NCBI GenBank assembly: GCA_011050615.1
Contig: DRFJ01000047.1
Span: 1-64,000 of the forward strand
DNA from: Bacteroidota bacterium
GTDB taxonomy: Bacteria > Bacteroidota > Bacteroidia > Bacteroidales > VadinHA17
Length of the DNA stretch: 64,000 nt
Reading direction: 5' to 3'
This document shows positions 44,026 to 53,964 of the stretch, one piece after another; the first letter of the stretch is position 1, and the number at the start of each line of letters is the position of its first letter. The notes beneath the pieces are model-generated. The model worked only from the letters and a program-made list of their open reading frames with translations. It was not told where the DNA came from and searched no databases. The translations under genes and the position numbers were made by a program.

Positions 44026-44362
44026 AAAAAACTTATTAAAATAATAATATCCAAGTTCTTACAAAACATTCTTCTACTGCAGAATTGCCTGTTACAGGAA
44101 TTACTTTCCTGCTTTTAGTTACTGCACTGTTTACCAGGGGTTTTACCAGTGCACTCCTCCTGGAGGCCTGAGTATTGCTGGTTTCAATTAAGATAATTAT
44201 GATGCATTATAAACATAGTCTCTCAACCTGAATACACTTAACAAGCCGGAAGAAATTGAAGAGATTGATAAAAACAGGGAATAAGAAACAGACGTGTCTC
44301 TCCTGCATCATTTCGAACCAAATATTTATTAAATTAGGGATTTAATTCTTAAATCCTTTATT

Positions 44363-45835
44363 ATGAAACTTCTCAGAGCATTGTTTCTCTTTATTCTGAT
44401 CTCTACAATTAACTTACATTCACAAGATTATAAAGCTTCCCTCTTCGGTATAGAGTCAAATGGCACCACTCTCAATACCACATCCATCCAGAAGGCTATT
44501 GATTATATCCATGAGAATGGCGGGGGAAGGCTTGTATTTTATGTCGGCCGCTACCTTACAGGTACCGTTCACCTGAAATCCGATGTAACAATACAGCTTG
44601 AAGAAGGAGCCATACTTGCAGGATCGGCTAACCCCTTCGATTATGAACGCATTGGATCATGGATGGCTCTCATCTTTGCCCATGACCAGGAAAACATAGG
44701 TATAACAGGCAAGGGTGTCATTGACGGCCGCGGATACCTTGTAGCCAATAATATCCTTTCCATGGTCCACAAAGGCATCATCAAGGATCCCAGTGGCCTG
44801 CTATGGGATAGGCCCAGGGAAGGTATACGTCCGCAGAATATATATTTCAAGGGATGTAAGAACGTCCACATTCAGGGTATTATGCTGAAGGATCCGGCAA
44901 GCTGGAACCAGCAATATGACCAGTGTAAAAACCTTATTGTTGAAGACCTTTTGATCGACAGTAAATCATACTGGAATAATGATGGTGTGGATATAGTCGA
45001 CTGTGACAGCGTTATTGTAAGAAACTGTTATATAGACGCTGCTGATGACGGCATCTGCCTGAAGTCACACAGTGCTGATTTCGTTTGCCAGAATGTATAT
45101 ATATACAACAATACAGTACGCACCAGTGCCAATGGCATAAAATTCGGCACAGTATCCCGCGGTGGTTTCAAAAATATAAAAATCATAAACAATACAGTTT
45201 ATGACACTTACCGTTCAGCTATAACCTTTGCAGCGGTAGATGGCGGTTTTGTTGAGAATATTATTGTTGACAGCCTGCGGTCTATTAATAACGGGAATGT
45301 CATTTTCCTGAGGATAGGAGAACGACAGAAAGGACTTAAGGGAAGAATGGATAATATAAGCATTTCGAATCTCTATGCCGAAGTACCGGCCTCAAAACCG
45401 GATGCAGGCTATAATTATGAAGGGCCTGTCGAAGAAAATCCACGAAATATCTCACCCTCTGCCATCGTTGGAATGCCGGATGTTCCCATAAAGAATGTCA
45501 AACTTAAGAATATTGAAATAGTAATGCCCGGAGGAGGCGATCCCTTTTATGCCAGGGTGAAACTTGATGAACTGGATAAGGTGCCTGAAATGGCCGACAA
45601 ATACCCGGAATTTTCGATGTTCAAGGAACTGCCGGCCTGGGGCTTTTATATAAGACATGCTGAGAATATTGAATTCGAGAATGTCATCCTCAGGTGCAAG
45701 AAAGAAGACTACCGTAGAGCCATAGTGCTTGATGATGTACATAATGCCGTTTTCAAATCACTCACAGTGGAAGAACCCGGTGAGGATAAAGAACCGGTAT
45801 TCCAGTACAGGTCTTCAGGCATACAGATCAGGTAA
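44363..45835 (+). CDS. Glycoside hydrolase family 28 (polygalacturonase-like)
   Basis: 490 aa; signal peptide; parallel beta-helix motifs 'YWNNDGVDIVDCDSVIVRNCYIDAADDGICLKSH'. Confidence 0.9.
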   Translation: MKLLRALFLFILISTINLHSQDYKASLFGIESNGTTLNTTSIQKAIDYIHENGGGRLVFYVGRYLTGTVHLKSDVTIQLEEGAILAGSANPFDYERIGSWMALIFAHDQENIGITGKGVIDGRGYLVANNILSMVHKGIIKDPSGLLWDRPREGIRPQNIYFKGCKNVHIQGIMLKDPASWNQQYDQCKNLIVEDLLIDSKSYWNNDGVDIVDCDSVIVRNCYIDAADDGICLKSHSADFVCQNVYIYNNTVRTSANGIKFGTVSRGGFKNIKIINNTVYDTYRSAITFAAVDGGFVENIIVDSLRSINNGNVIFLRIGERQKGLKGRMDNISISNLYAEVPASKPDAGYNYEGPVEENPRNISPSAIVGMPDVPIKNVKLKNIEIVMPGGGDPFYARVKLDELDKVPEMADKYPEFSMFKELPAWGFYIRHAENIEFENVILRCKKEDYRRAIVLDDVHNAVFKSLTVEEPGEDKEPVFQYRSSGIQIR

Positions 45836-45840
45836 GAAAA

Positions 45841-48720
45841 ATGAAGCGAAGAACTTTCCTGATCAATTCAATGCTTTTCACAGGAGGTGGACTATTATCA
45901 GGCGGATTTCCTTCCCTGGCCTCACTTGTTGTTTCTTCAGAGAAAGGAAAAAGCAGAGACCTGTTCCATACTTTTAAAGATCCCGATCTAAAATTTTATC
46001 CCTTTGTCAGATGGTGGTGGAACGGCAATAAGGTTGAAGCGGATGAGCTCGTACGTGAACTGCGTTTGCTGAGAGAAGCCGGTATAGGAGGTGTGGAGAT
46101 CAATCCCATTGAATTTCCTTCAAGGCAGGAAGGTGATGATCCTGGTATTCCATCCCTGAGATGGTTGAGCCATGAATGGATAGACATGCTGCAGGTATCA
46201 TTTGATGAAGCAAGTAAACTCGGGATGACCTGCGACCTGATTGTAGGATCGGGCTGGCCTTTTGGTTCGGAAACACTCAGGCCAGATGAAAGGGCACAGG
46301 TAATGCTGCTCAACGCTATCGAACTTGAAGGACCGTCAGATTATGAAATTTCCCGCTTCACCATATTCAAAGGAACTGATCCGGGTGTGACGGTAGCCTA
46401 TCCCGGCCGCACCTTTGATCTTATCTCGCTGAAGCTTGTCCCCGACCCTGTGAACAGCCCTGATGAGGCCATAGATTTAAATGATAAGCTAAATGATGAG
46501 GTAATTAGATTTAAAATACCGGAAGGCAGGCATTACCTCTATGCCGTGGTTCGTGTAAGTTCTTTCGCTTCTGTGATCAATGGTGCACCGGGAGCAGCCG
46601 GCCCCATCCTTAACCATCTGGACAGGAAGGCTGTAAGAAAGTATCTCGATCATATGTCAGACAGCATTCAAAAGCAAACAGGACCTCTGTCAAAACACCT
46701 GCGGGCTTTTTTTACTGATTCAATGGAACTGGAGGGATGCAACTGGACGGATGACTTTCCCAGGGCATTCATGGAAAAACGGGGCTATGATATCAGGCCC
46801 TGGCTTCCTTATATCATGTTCAGGGTTGGACGACTAGGTGGTGTGGTTGATTTCAATTACGGTGCAACAAAGACCGCTGAATTCGATGAAGAGGTGAAAC
46901 GCGTTCGCTTCGATTTTGAATTAACAAAGGCAGAGTTGCTCAATGCACGCTTTAACAGAACATACCTCGAATGGTGCAGGGATAACAGGGTTTTATCGCG
47001 TGCACAAGCATACGGCCGGGGTTTCTTCCCTCTTGAAAGCAGCCTGGGCTATGATATTCCGGAAGGTGAATCATGGACTACTAACTGGTTGAAACATAAA
47101 GTGGGCGAGGAAATGCCCGATGATGATTACCGCCGTGGAAGGGCATATACAATGATCAATAAGTATGTGTCGTCAGCGGCCCACCTGGAAGGTAAAAGAA
47201 TAGTGAGCTGCGAGGAGATGACCAATACCTATAAGGTATTCAATACTTCCCTTGAATTGCTTAAAATAGGTTCAGACCAGAGTATAATGTCGGGGATAAC
47301 ACATTCCATATGGCATGGTTTTAATTATTCACCACCCGGAGCACCCTACCCCGGATGGATACAGTACGGTTCATACTATAGCGAGAATAATAACTGGTGG
47401 CCATGCTTCAAATACCTTAACACATATAAGGCAAGAATATCTTCATTATTACAGAATGCAGACATGTATTCCGACATAGCAATAATGCCTGCCAACTATG
47501 ATCTGTGGAGTGAACTGGGAGTGCAAACCGACCCCTTCCCTGAACGGCTGAACGTTCCTTACACATCTCTGATATGGGAGTCAATAAACAAGAATGGCGG
47601 TGCGGCGGATTACATCACTGAGATCATAATCAATGAATCAGGCATAAAAGACGGTTGTATATACTACGGTCCCAAAAAATACAGCTTGCTTGTCCTCCCG
47701 GAAGTATCGGGTATCAATCCCGGCACACTGTCCGGAATTTTAGAATTCGTTTCAGGTGGAGGGAAAGTAATATGTATTGAAAAATTTCCCGAAAAATCAC
47801 CGGGCTATTTTAATTACAGGGAAAATGACAAAGAGGTCAAGAATCTTGTTACAAGGCTTAAAACATTCAGGGATAGCTTCATACTTATCCCAAAGCCAGG
47901 TAAGAGTACATATCTTGAGTGGATGGCAGACCTGGTCAAAGAAAAGCTTATACCGCGGTACATGGACATTGAGAAACCCGATCCCTTCCTGATGCAAACA
48001 CGCTACCGGGCTGATGATGGCAGAGAGATAATCTTCTTCTCAAATTCCAGTATCACAAAGAGGCAGGATACGAGAGTAAAATTCTCGGAAGGTATTACAG
48101 CAAACAGGTACGGCTGGATATGGGACCCTGAAAGCGGTGATCGCTACAGGATAGAAGCGGATATAAACGGCTCCTACCGTTTAAGCCTGGGACCGGCTGA
48201 ATCAAGAATCTTCGTTTTTGATAAGATGAAAACGGGAAGGAAATGGCAGGATCTTCCTGTCCAGGTCAAGGGAAGAACCAGCGTACAGGGTCCGTGGGAT
48301 CTTGAGTTTCTTCATTGCCGGGGAGAAAAAACTAATCCCGTACGGCTTGAAATCCTTAATGATCTAAAAGACCTGGCTGCATATAATGATTTTTCCGGTA
48401 CAGTTATTTACAGGAAAGAAGTAGTATTAAATGATCCTTTACCTGCCTTCCTGAACCTGGGTAGTGTATATAACATCTCGGAAGTGTACGTTAACGGCAA
48501 GACAGCAGGCCTCAGGTGGTATGGTAATCATATATATAATGTAAGCGACCTCGTCCACAGAGGCGAAAACCATCTGGAAATCAGGGTTATTACCCTTATG
48601 GGTAATTATATGAAATCTTTAAAGGACAACCCCAATGCACAATACTGGACCAACCTTGGCAGGAAGAATCAACCTTTGGTTTCCATGGGATTAATCGGGC
48701 CGGTAACATTTTACAGGTAA
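45841..48720 (+). CDS. Glycosyl hydrolase resembling GH106 alpha-L-rhamnosidases
   Basis: 959 aa; RR-containing signal 'MKRRTFLINSMLF'; 'FVRWWWNGNKVEADELVRELRLLREAGIGGVEINP', 'DLIVGSGWPFGS', 'RAFFTDSMELEGCNWTDDFP'. Confidence 0.8.
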   Translation: MKRRTFLINSMLFTGGGLLSGGFPSLASLVVSSEKGKSRDLFHTFKDPDLKFYPFVRWWWNGNKVEADELVRELRLLREAGIGGVEINPIEFPSRQEGDDPGIPSLRWLSHEWIDMLQVSFDEASKLGMTCDLIVGSGWPFGSETLRPDERAQVMLLNAIELEGPSDYEISRFTIFKGTDPGVTVAYPGRTFDLISLKLVPDPVNSPDEAIDLNDKLNDEVIRFKIPEGRHYLYAVVRVSSFASVINGAPGAAGPILNHLDRKAVRKYLDHMSDSIQKQTGPLSKHLRAFFTDSMELEGCNWTDDFPRAFMEKRGYDIRPWLPYIMFRVGRLGGVVDFNYGATKTAEFDEEVKRVRFDFELTKAELLNARFNRTYLEWCRDNRVLSRAQAYGRGFFPLESSLGYDIPEGESWTTNWLKHKVGEEMPDDDYRRGRAYTMINKYVSSAAHLEGKRIVSCEEMTNTYKVFNTSLELLKIGSDQSIMSGITHSIWHGFNYSPPGAPYPGWIQYGSYYSENNNWWPCFKYLNTYKARISSLLQNADMYSDIAIMPANYDLWSELGVQTDPFPERLNVPYTSLIWESINKNGGAADYITEIIINESGIKDGCIYYGPKKYSLLVLPEVSGINPGTLSGILEFVSGGGKVICIEKFPEKSPGYFNYRENDKEVKNLVTRLKTFRDSFILIPKPGKSTYLEWMADLVKEKLIPRYMDIEKPDPFLMQTRYRADDGREIIFFSNSSITKRQDTRVKFSEGITANRYGWIWDPESGDRYRIEADINGSYRLSLGPAESRIFVFDKMKTGRKWQDLPVQVKGRTSVQGPWDLEFLHCRGEKTNPVRLEILNDLKDLAAYNDFSGTVIYRKEVVLNDPLPAFLNLGSVYNISEVYVNGKTAGLRWYGNHIYNVSDLVHRGENHLEIRVITLMGNYMKSLKDNPNAQYWTNLGRKNQPLVSMGLIGPVTFYR

Positions 48721-48725
48721 TTAAG

Positions 48726-48970
48726 GCAACTCCAGTAAGAATAAGAAAAATAACATCCGGAGGCCAGTCCGGCGTTGACAGGGCAGCTCTTGATGCAGCC
48801 CCGGAACTGGGACTTGAAACCGGGGGATGGTGCCCCCCGGGCAGGGTTTGTGAGGGCGGGATCATCCCCCGGGCTTATAATCCGGATGAAACGAATAATG
48901 AAAGATTCAGATTAAGCCCTCCTTACATATTTAACTTATTTGCAATACCTTGGCCCCTCTTATTCTACGG
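48726..48970 (+). pseudogene. Remnant of a putative molybdenum-carrier-like (SLOG-fold) protein, N-terminal part only, no start codon
   Basis: Open frame ATPVRIRKITSGGQSGVDRAALDAAPELGLETGGWCPPGRVCEGGIIPRAYNPDETNNERFRLSPP resembles the 'SGGQTGVDRAALDAAL..GGWCPKGR..EDG' family. No ATG is visible, homology stops after about 60 aa, and the frame then runs into the 3' end of the opposite-strand gene. Confidence 0.72.
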
Positions 48971-49971
48971 TTCTTAAGTTCATTGAGTGCTGTATTTGCT
49001 TCTACTAGCGGATATTCTGTAAAATCCGGCTTGATATTCACCTTTGCCGCCAGGGTCAGGAATTCTTCAATATCCTTCCTGCTGACATTGGCTACACTTT
49101 TTATTTCCTTTTCCATCCAAAGATCGCGGGGGTAATCGATCTGTAACAAATAATCCTTATCTATGTCTTCTTTCCTTATTGCATTTATTACCAGTCTGCC
49201 CCCGGGAACAAGATTATTCATAGCTGCAACAACAGGTTTCCAGACAGGTGTTGTATCAATTATACTATTAAGTTTTGCAGGTGGTTCATCTGTAATATCA
49301 CCTGCCCATACGGCTCCCAGGTCAAGTGCAAAATTCCTTTCCTTCTCACTTCTTGCGAACACATAAACCTCTGAATCAGGAAACATAAATTTTACCATCT
49401 TCAGGACCAGGTGACCTGATGCTCCAAAGCCTGTAAGACCAAGTTTTTCATTGTTTTTGATATCTGTTAATCTTAACGACCTGTAACCTATTGCGCCCGC
49501 ACATAATAATGGTGCAGCTTCTGAATCAGTGAAAGTATCTGGTATAAAAAATGAGGAATTTTCAGGAACCTTTATATACTCGGCATAACCACCATTAACA
49601 TCCCTGCCTGTAGCTCTGAATTCAGGACACAGGTTATCATTCCCTGATAGACAATATACGCATCTGCCACATGAAGCAAAAAGCCAGCCAACCCCTACCC
49701 TGTCACCCGTCTTAAAACGGCTCACGCCCTTTCCTTTCTTCTCAACAAGGCCAACCACCTGATGCCCCGGTATTAGCGGCAAAACAGGAGGAGGAGTGCG
49801 TCCTTCGATCTCATCCAGTTCAGTATGACAAACACCACATACTCTAACTCTGATTAGTATTTCACCCATCCGGGGAACAGGTTTTTCCATTTCAACTAAT
49901 TCGAGCGGGGTGGCATTCTTCGTCATATCAACTATATGCCTCATTACCATTGCTTTCATATTGATGACCAT
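48931..49971 (-). CDS. Zinc-dependent alcohol dehydrogenase family protein
   Basis: 346 aa; 'VCGVCHTELDEIEGRTPPPVLPLIPGHQVVGLVEKKGKGV' and structural-zinc 'CGRCVYCLSGNDNLC'. Confidence 0.92.
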   Translation of the reverse strand: MVINMKAMVMRHIVDMTKNATPLELVEMEKPVPRMGEILIRVRVCGVCHTELDEIEGRTPPPVLPLIPGHQVVGLVEKKGKGVSRFKTGDRVGVGWLFASCGRCVYCLSGNDNLCPEFRATGRDVNGGYAEYIKVPENSSFFIPDTFTDSEAAPLLCAGAIGYRSLRLTDIKNNEKLGLTGFGASGHLVLKMVKFMFPDSEVYVFARSEKERNFALDLGAVWAGDITDEPPAKLNSIIDTTPVWKPVVAAMNNLVPGGRLVINAIRKEDIDKDYLLQIDYPRDLWMEKEIKSVANVSRKDIEEFLTLAAKVNIKPDFTEYPLVEANTALNELKNRRIRGAKVLQIS

Positions 49972-50233
49972 TCAGATTAAAACAAACATTAATTACATTC
50001 TCATTAATAATTTCAAATATAAATTTAAGACCATTAATGACCACATACAAATAAAATCCAAATACTTTTTCGTTTCTGATATCTTTGTATTTAGAATATT
50101 AATAAAGTAATTTGGGAGTGCCAAATAGTGTTTAGTGACCAGGACAATGAAATATTTCTTCAATTGGAGAACAAAATAAACTATAAAATTAAATGCGGAT
50201 TGTCTGTAAGCGCATATCATCTTGGATAAGAAA

Positions 50234-52438
50234 ATGAAAGCTATTTACCTGGACTATAATGCCACCACACCGGTGGCTCCTGAAGTGGCGGAGGAAATGA
50301 TGCCCTATATTTCGGAATATTTCGGCAATCCTTCAAGCCTTCATTCTTTCGGGATAAAAACTAAGGCTGCAATAGAACAGGCCAGAAGACAGGTAGCCGG
50401 TCTCATCAATTGTGAAGCCTCAGAAATCATTTTCACCAGTGGAGGTACTGAGTCAAACAATTTGGCAATAAAGGGTATAGCCTCGAGGCATCGTGGCAGG
50501 GGCAAACACATTATTACTTCATCCGTCGAACACCCTGCAGTTTACGAGGTTTGCAGGCATCTTGAAAAAGCTGGTTTTGAAATAAGCTATCTTCCTGTTG
50601 ATGAATATGGCAGGGTTGATCCGGAATCGGTTGAGGAAGCAATAAAGAATACTACCATCCTGATATCGATAATGCATGCAAATAATGAAGTGGGCACCAT
50701 TCAACCGATAGAAGAGATTGCAAGCATTGCCAGGTCATACAATATATATTTACATACTGATGCTGCCCAGTCAGCAGCCAAAATAAAAACTGATGTCAGG
50801 GAGCTGGGAGTTGACCTGCTAAGCATTGCAGGCCATAAGATATATGCCCCGAAAGGCATTGGAGTATTGTATATACGAAGCGGAGTAGAACTGGATAAAC
50901 TGATACATGGGGCTGACCATGAACAAAACTTAAGGGCCGGTACAGAGAATGTACTGGAAATAGTAGGACTGGGTAAAGCCTGTGAACTGGCAATCAAAAA
51001 GCTTGATGAATATCATGAACATTACAAAAAGACCAGAGATTATTTATACAGCCTGCTGAGGGAAGCTCTTCCGGAAATCAGGTTAAACGGTCACCCCGAC
51101 AAGCGCCTTCCAAATACCCTGAGTGTTTCATTTCCCGGTGTGGAAGCAAATACACTTATTTCACGGCTTGACAATGTGGCAGCATCAGCCGGAGCAGCAT
51201 GTCATGCAGAGAGCATTGATGTATCAGAGGTACTGAAGGCAATGAAGGTACCTGTTGAGCATGCTATGGGCACAATAAGGTTCTCAACCGGCAGGGAAAC
51301 AAGCATGAATGATATTAAAAGAGCTTCTGAGGAGGTAATAGCAACCGTTACGGCACTTATGCCTCAGACGAGCAGATCTGAGGGTAAAAAAACCGGGAAC
51401 ACCGGCAAGATCAGACTTACACATTATACTCATGGCCTTGGATGCGCCTGTAAGATACAGCCACAGAATCTCGAAAAAATTCTGGGGTCAATACCCTTTG
51501 TTCATGATCCCATGGTGCTTGTAGGCACTGAAACATCGGATGATGCAAGTGTATACAAAATTAATGATAACCAGGCTATTGTACAGACCCTGGATTTTTT
51601 CACGCCGGTGGTGGACGATCCCTGCTCTTTTGGGGCAATAGCTGCTGCCAACGCCCTGAGTGATATCTATGCCATGGGAGCAAAACCCTTGTACGCTCTT
51701 AATATAGCGGCCTTCCCTGAGGATACACTGCCACTGGATATTCTTGAACAGATACTGAAAGGAGCAAGTGATAAGGCCCGGGAGGCAGGTATTGGAATAC
51801 TTGGAGGGCATACCATCGAGGATACTGAACCTAAATATGGCCTTGTTGTCACCGGTATAGTGCACCCCGATAAAATAATAAGAAATAAAGGAGCCCGGCC
51901 GGGAGATAAACTGATCCTGACAAAACCCATTGGCACGGGTATACTTACCACGGCTTTAAAAAGGGGACTGATCAGCAGCGAACTGGAGCAAATATTAATC
52001 AGTATCATGGCATGCCTGAATAAGATACCATCTGATCTGATGCAGGAATATGATGTTCATGCCTGCACCGACATAACGGGATTTGGTTTAACGGGACATC
52101 TGAGGGAAATGAGTATGGCTTCGCAATGCGATGTAAAGATTTACGCTGATAAGGTACCCCTGATAGATCAGGCTCTTAACCTGGCTGCAGCAGGCATTAT
52201 TCCCGGAGGCACTTATAATAATCTTGAATATGTCAATAAGGATGTTTTCTTCAAAGAACAAAGCAGAACCATGCAGCTTCTTTTATGCGATGCACAGACC
52301 TCAGGTGGATTGCTAATAGCTATAAATAATAAGGATGCATCGTCATACCTGAGTCGACTTAATGACAGAGGCATAACAGGAGCAGCCATAATAGGTGAAT
52401 TTAGTGGCAAGGGAAAAGGCAGGATTACCGTCCTCTAA
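50234..52438 (+). CDS. Cysteine desulfurase (NifS/IscS-like) - selenide, water dikinase (SelD) fusion
   Basis: One uninterrupted frame: N-terminal 'IYLDYNATTPVAPEV...SAGHKIYAPKGIGVLYIR'-type PLP domain with 'SAGAACHAES' Cys loop, then 'LTHYTHGLGCACKIQPQNLEKIL...TSDDASVYKINDNQAIVQTLDFFTPVVDDP...ANALSDIYAMGAKPLYALNI'. Start placed at ATG 50234; ORF track starts at 50222 (TTG). Confidence 0.92.
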   Translation: MKAIYLDYNATTPVAPEVAEEMMPYISEYFGNPSSLHSFGIKTKAAIEQARRQVAGLINCEASEIIFTSGGTESNNLAIKGIASRHRGRGKHIITSSVEHPAVYEVCRHLEKAGFEISYLPVDEYGRVDPESVEEAIKNTTILISIMHANNEVGTIQPIEEIASIARSYNIYLHTDAAQSAAKIKTDVRELGVDLLSIAGHKIYAPKGIGVLYIRSGVELDKLIHGADHEQNLRAGTENVLEIVGLGKACELAIKKLDEYHEHYKKTRDYLYSLLREALPEIRLNGHPDKRLPNTLSVSFPGVEANTLISRLDNVAASAGAACHAESIDVSEVLKAMKVPVEHAMGTIRFSTGRETSMNDIKRASEEVIATVTALMPQTSRSEGKKTGNTGKIRLTHYTHGLGCACKIQPQNLEKILGSIPFVHDPMVLVGTETSDDASVYKINDNQAIVQTLDFFTPVVDDPCSFGAIAAANALSDIYAMGAKPLYALNIAAFPEDTLPLDILEQILKGASDKAREAGIGILGGHTIEDTEPKYGLVVTGIVHPDKIIRNKGARPGDKLILTKPIGTGILTTALKRGLISSELEQILISIMACLNKIPSDLMQEYDVHACTDITGFGLTGHLREMSMASQCDVKIYADKVPLIDQALNLAAAGIIPGGTYNNLEYVNKDVFFKEQSRTMQLLLCDAQTSGGLLIAINNKDASSYLSRLNDRGITGAAIIGEFSGKGKGRITVL

Positions 52439-52495
52439 TTAATTAAGCCATGACCATAAGTAAAACGTTTTTTTATACCACAAACAAAATGTAAA

Positions 52496-53962
52496 ATGGA
52501 ACACGACAGTTCACTCGATTTCTCACCTGAATTACTGAAAAAATTAATAATAAAGTCAGCCGGCATAATTGAGGAGTGGTATGCTAACGGTCTCAGGAAC
52601 AGTAAGATTTACAGTAACTATTCTCCGGGAGAAATACGTAGCCTTTTTGATGAAGAAATGCCCGTTAAAGGTGCAGATCCTGAACAACTGCTCGAAATTA
52701 TCAGGAAGGATGTTTTCAGAACATCAAATTTCAATCCCAGCCCCAATTATTACGGCTATATCACAGGGGGTGGCAACCATGCATCAATTATAGCTGAGTT
52801 GCTGAAGACAAGTCTTAACCAGAATAATCTCAAATGGCACAGTGCCCCAGCCAATTCAGAGATAGAAAAGATAGTGGTAAAATGGATATGCCAGTTCATT
52901 GGTTATCCGGAAGATGCAGGCGGAGTACTCGTGAGCGGGGGTTCGGTAGCCAATTTTCTTAATCTTGCCGTCATGCGGAAAACAATGTGTCGCGGTGATA
53001 TATCTAATGAGGGATTGTACGGCGGAACACGTATAACAGTCTATGTATCAGAACAGGGCCATTCGAGCATTGACAAGGCAATGGACATGCTTGGACTGGG
53101 CAAAAATTACCTGAGGAAAATCCCGGTAGACGATGATATGCGGATAAACACGAAAATACTGGAGGAGACAATAGGTAAAGACAAAAAAGACGGGCTCATG
53201 CCAGCATGCATAATAGGTATTGCCGGGACTACCAATAACGGTGCTGTTGACCCCCTGAAGGAGCTGGGTAATCTTGCCGGTAAATATAATATGTGGTATA
53301 TGGTTGACGGAGCCTACGGACTGCCGGCTGCCGGCACGAAAATGTACTCCCCCCTCTTTGAAGGCTATGAAATAGCCGATTCATTGCTAATCAATCCACA
53401 TAAATGGTTCTTTGTCCCCTTTGAAGCATCATGCGTTATTGTAAAAAATAAAAAGCTGCTGAGAGACACATTCAGCCTCGTTCCTGATTATTTGCGCGAT
53501 ACCGGTGAAGATAGTGAACGGGATGACCTGATGAATTACAATCTTCAACTCACAAAAGATTTCAAAGCCCTTAAAGTATGGATGACCTTTAAAACCTATG
53601 GAGCAGGCAAACTCAGAGGGGCCATTGAAAATGATTGTAAACTTGCACAATATGCAGGAGACCTGATTGAGAAAGCCAGGGATTTCGAATTAATGGCCCC
53701 GGTCCCCTTATCCATCGTATGCTTCAGATATACAGGCAGGAATGGCGAGTTTACAGGTGATGAAAAAATGCTCGACACGGTAAATGAACAAATACTCAGG
53801 GGAATTGAGAAAGACGGCAGGATTTTCTTTGCCGGAACCAGGATCAGGGGTAAAACATCACTCAGAATAAATCTTACAAATCACCGCAGAAACAAAGAAG
53901 ATATTGATTTCCTGCTTAAGGTTCTTCGGGAAATTGCCAATAAAAACATATATAGGAAATAA
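52496..53962 (+). CDS. Group II PLP-dependent decarboxylase (aromatic-L-amino-acid decarboxylase-like)
   Basis: 488 aa; 'VDGAYGLPAAGTKMYSPLFEGYEIADSLLINPHKWFFVPFEASCVIVKN'. Confidence 0.88.
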   Translation: MEHDSSLDFSPELLKKLIIKSAGIIEEWYANGLRNSKIYSNYSPGEIRSLFDEEMPVKGADPEQLLEIIRKDVFRTSNFNPSPNYYGYITGGGNHASIIAELLKTSLNQNNLKWHSAPANSEIEKIVVKWICQFIGYPEDAGGVLVSGGSVANFLNLAVMRKTMCRGDISNEGLYGGTRITVYVSEQGHSSIDKAMDMLGLGKNYLRKIPVDDDMRINTKILEETIGKDKKDGLMPACIIGIAGTTNNGAVDPLKELGNLAGKYNMWYMVDGAYGLPAAGTKMYSPLFEGYEIADSLLINPHKWFFVPFEASCVIVKNKKLLRDTFSLVPDYLRDTGEDSERDDLMNYNLQLTKDFKALKVWMTFKTYGAGKLRGAIENDCKLAQYAGDLIEKARDFELMAPVPLSIVCFRYTGRNGEFTGDEKMLDTVNEQILRGIEKDGRIFFAGTRIRGKTSLRINLTNHRRNKEDIDFLLKVLREIANKNIYRK

Positions 53963-53964
53963 TT

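Noticed and set aside
44030-44360. Short reverse-strand open frame (IETSNTQASRRSALVKPLVNSAVTKSRKVIPVTGNSAVEECFVRTWILLF) in the gap between GH29 and GH28, considered as another gene remnant
   Set aside because: It has protein-like composition but I could not match it to a family. At about 50 aa it may be chance; BLASTX would be needed.
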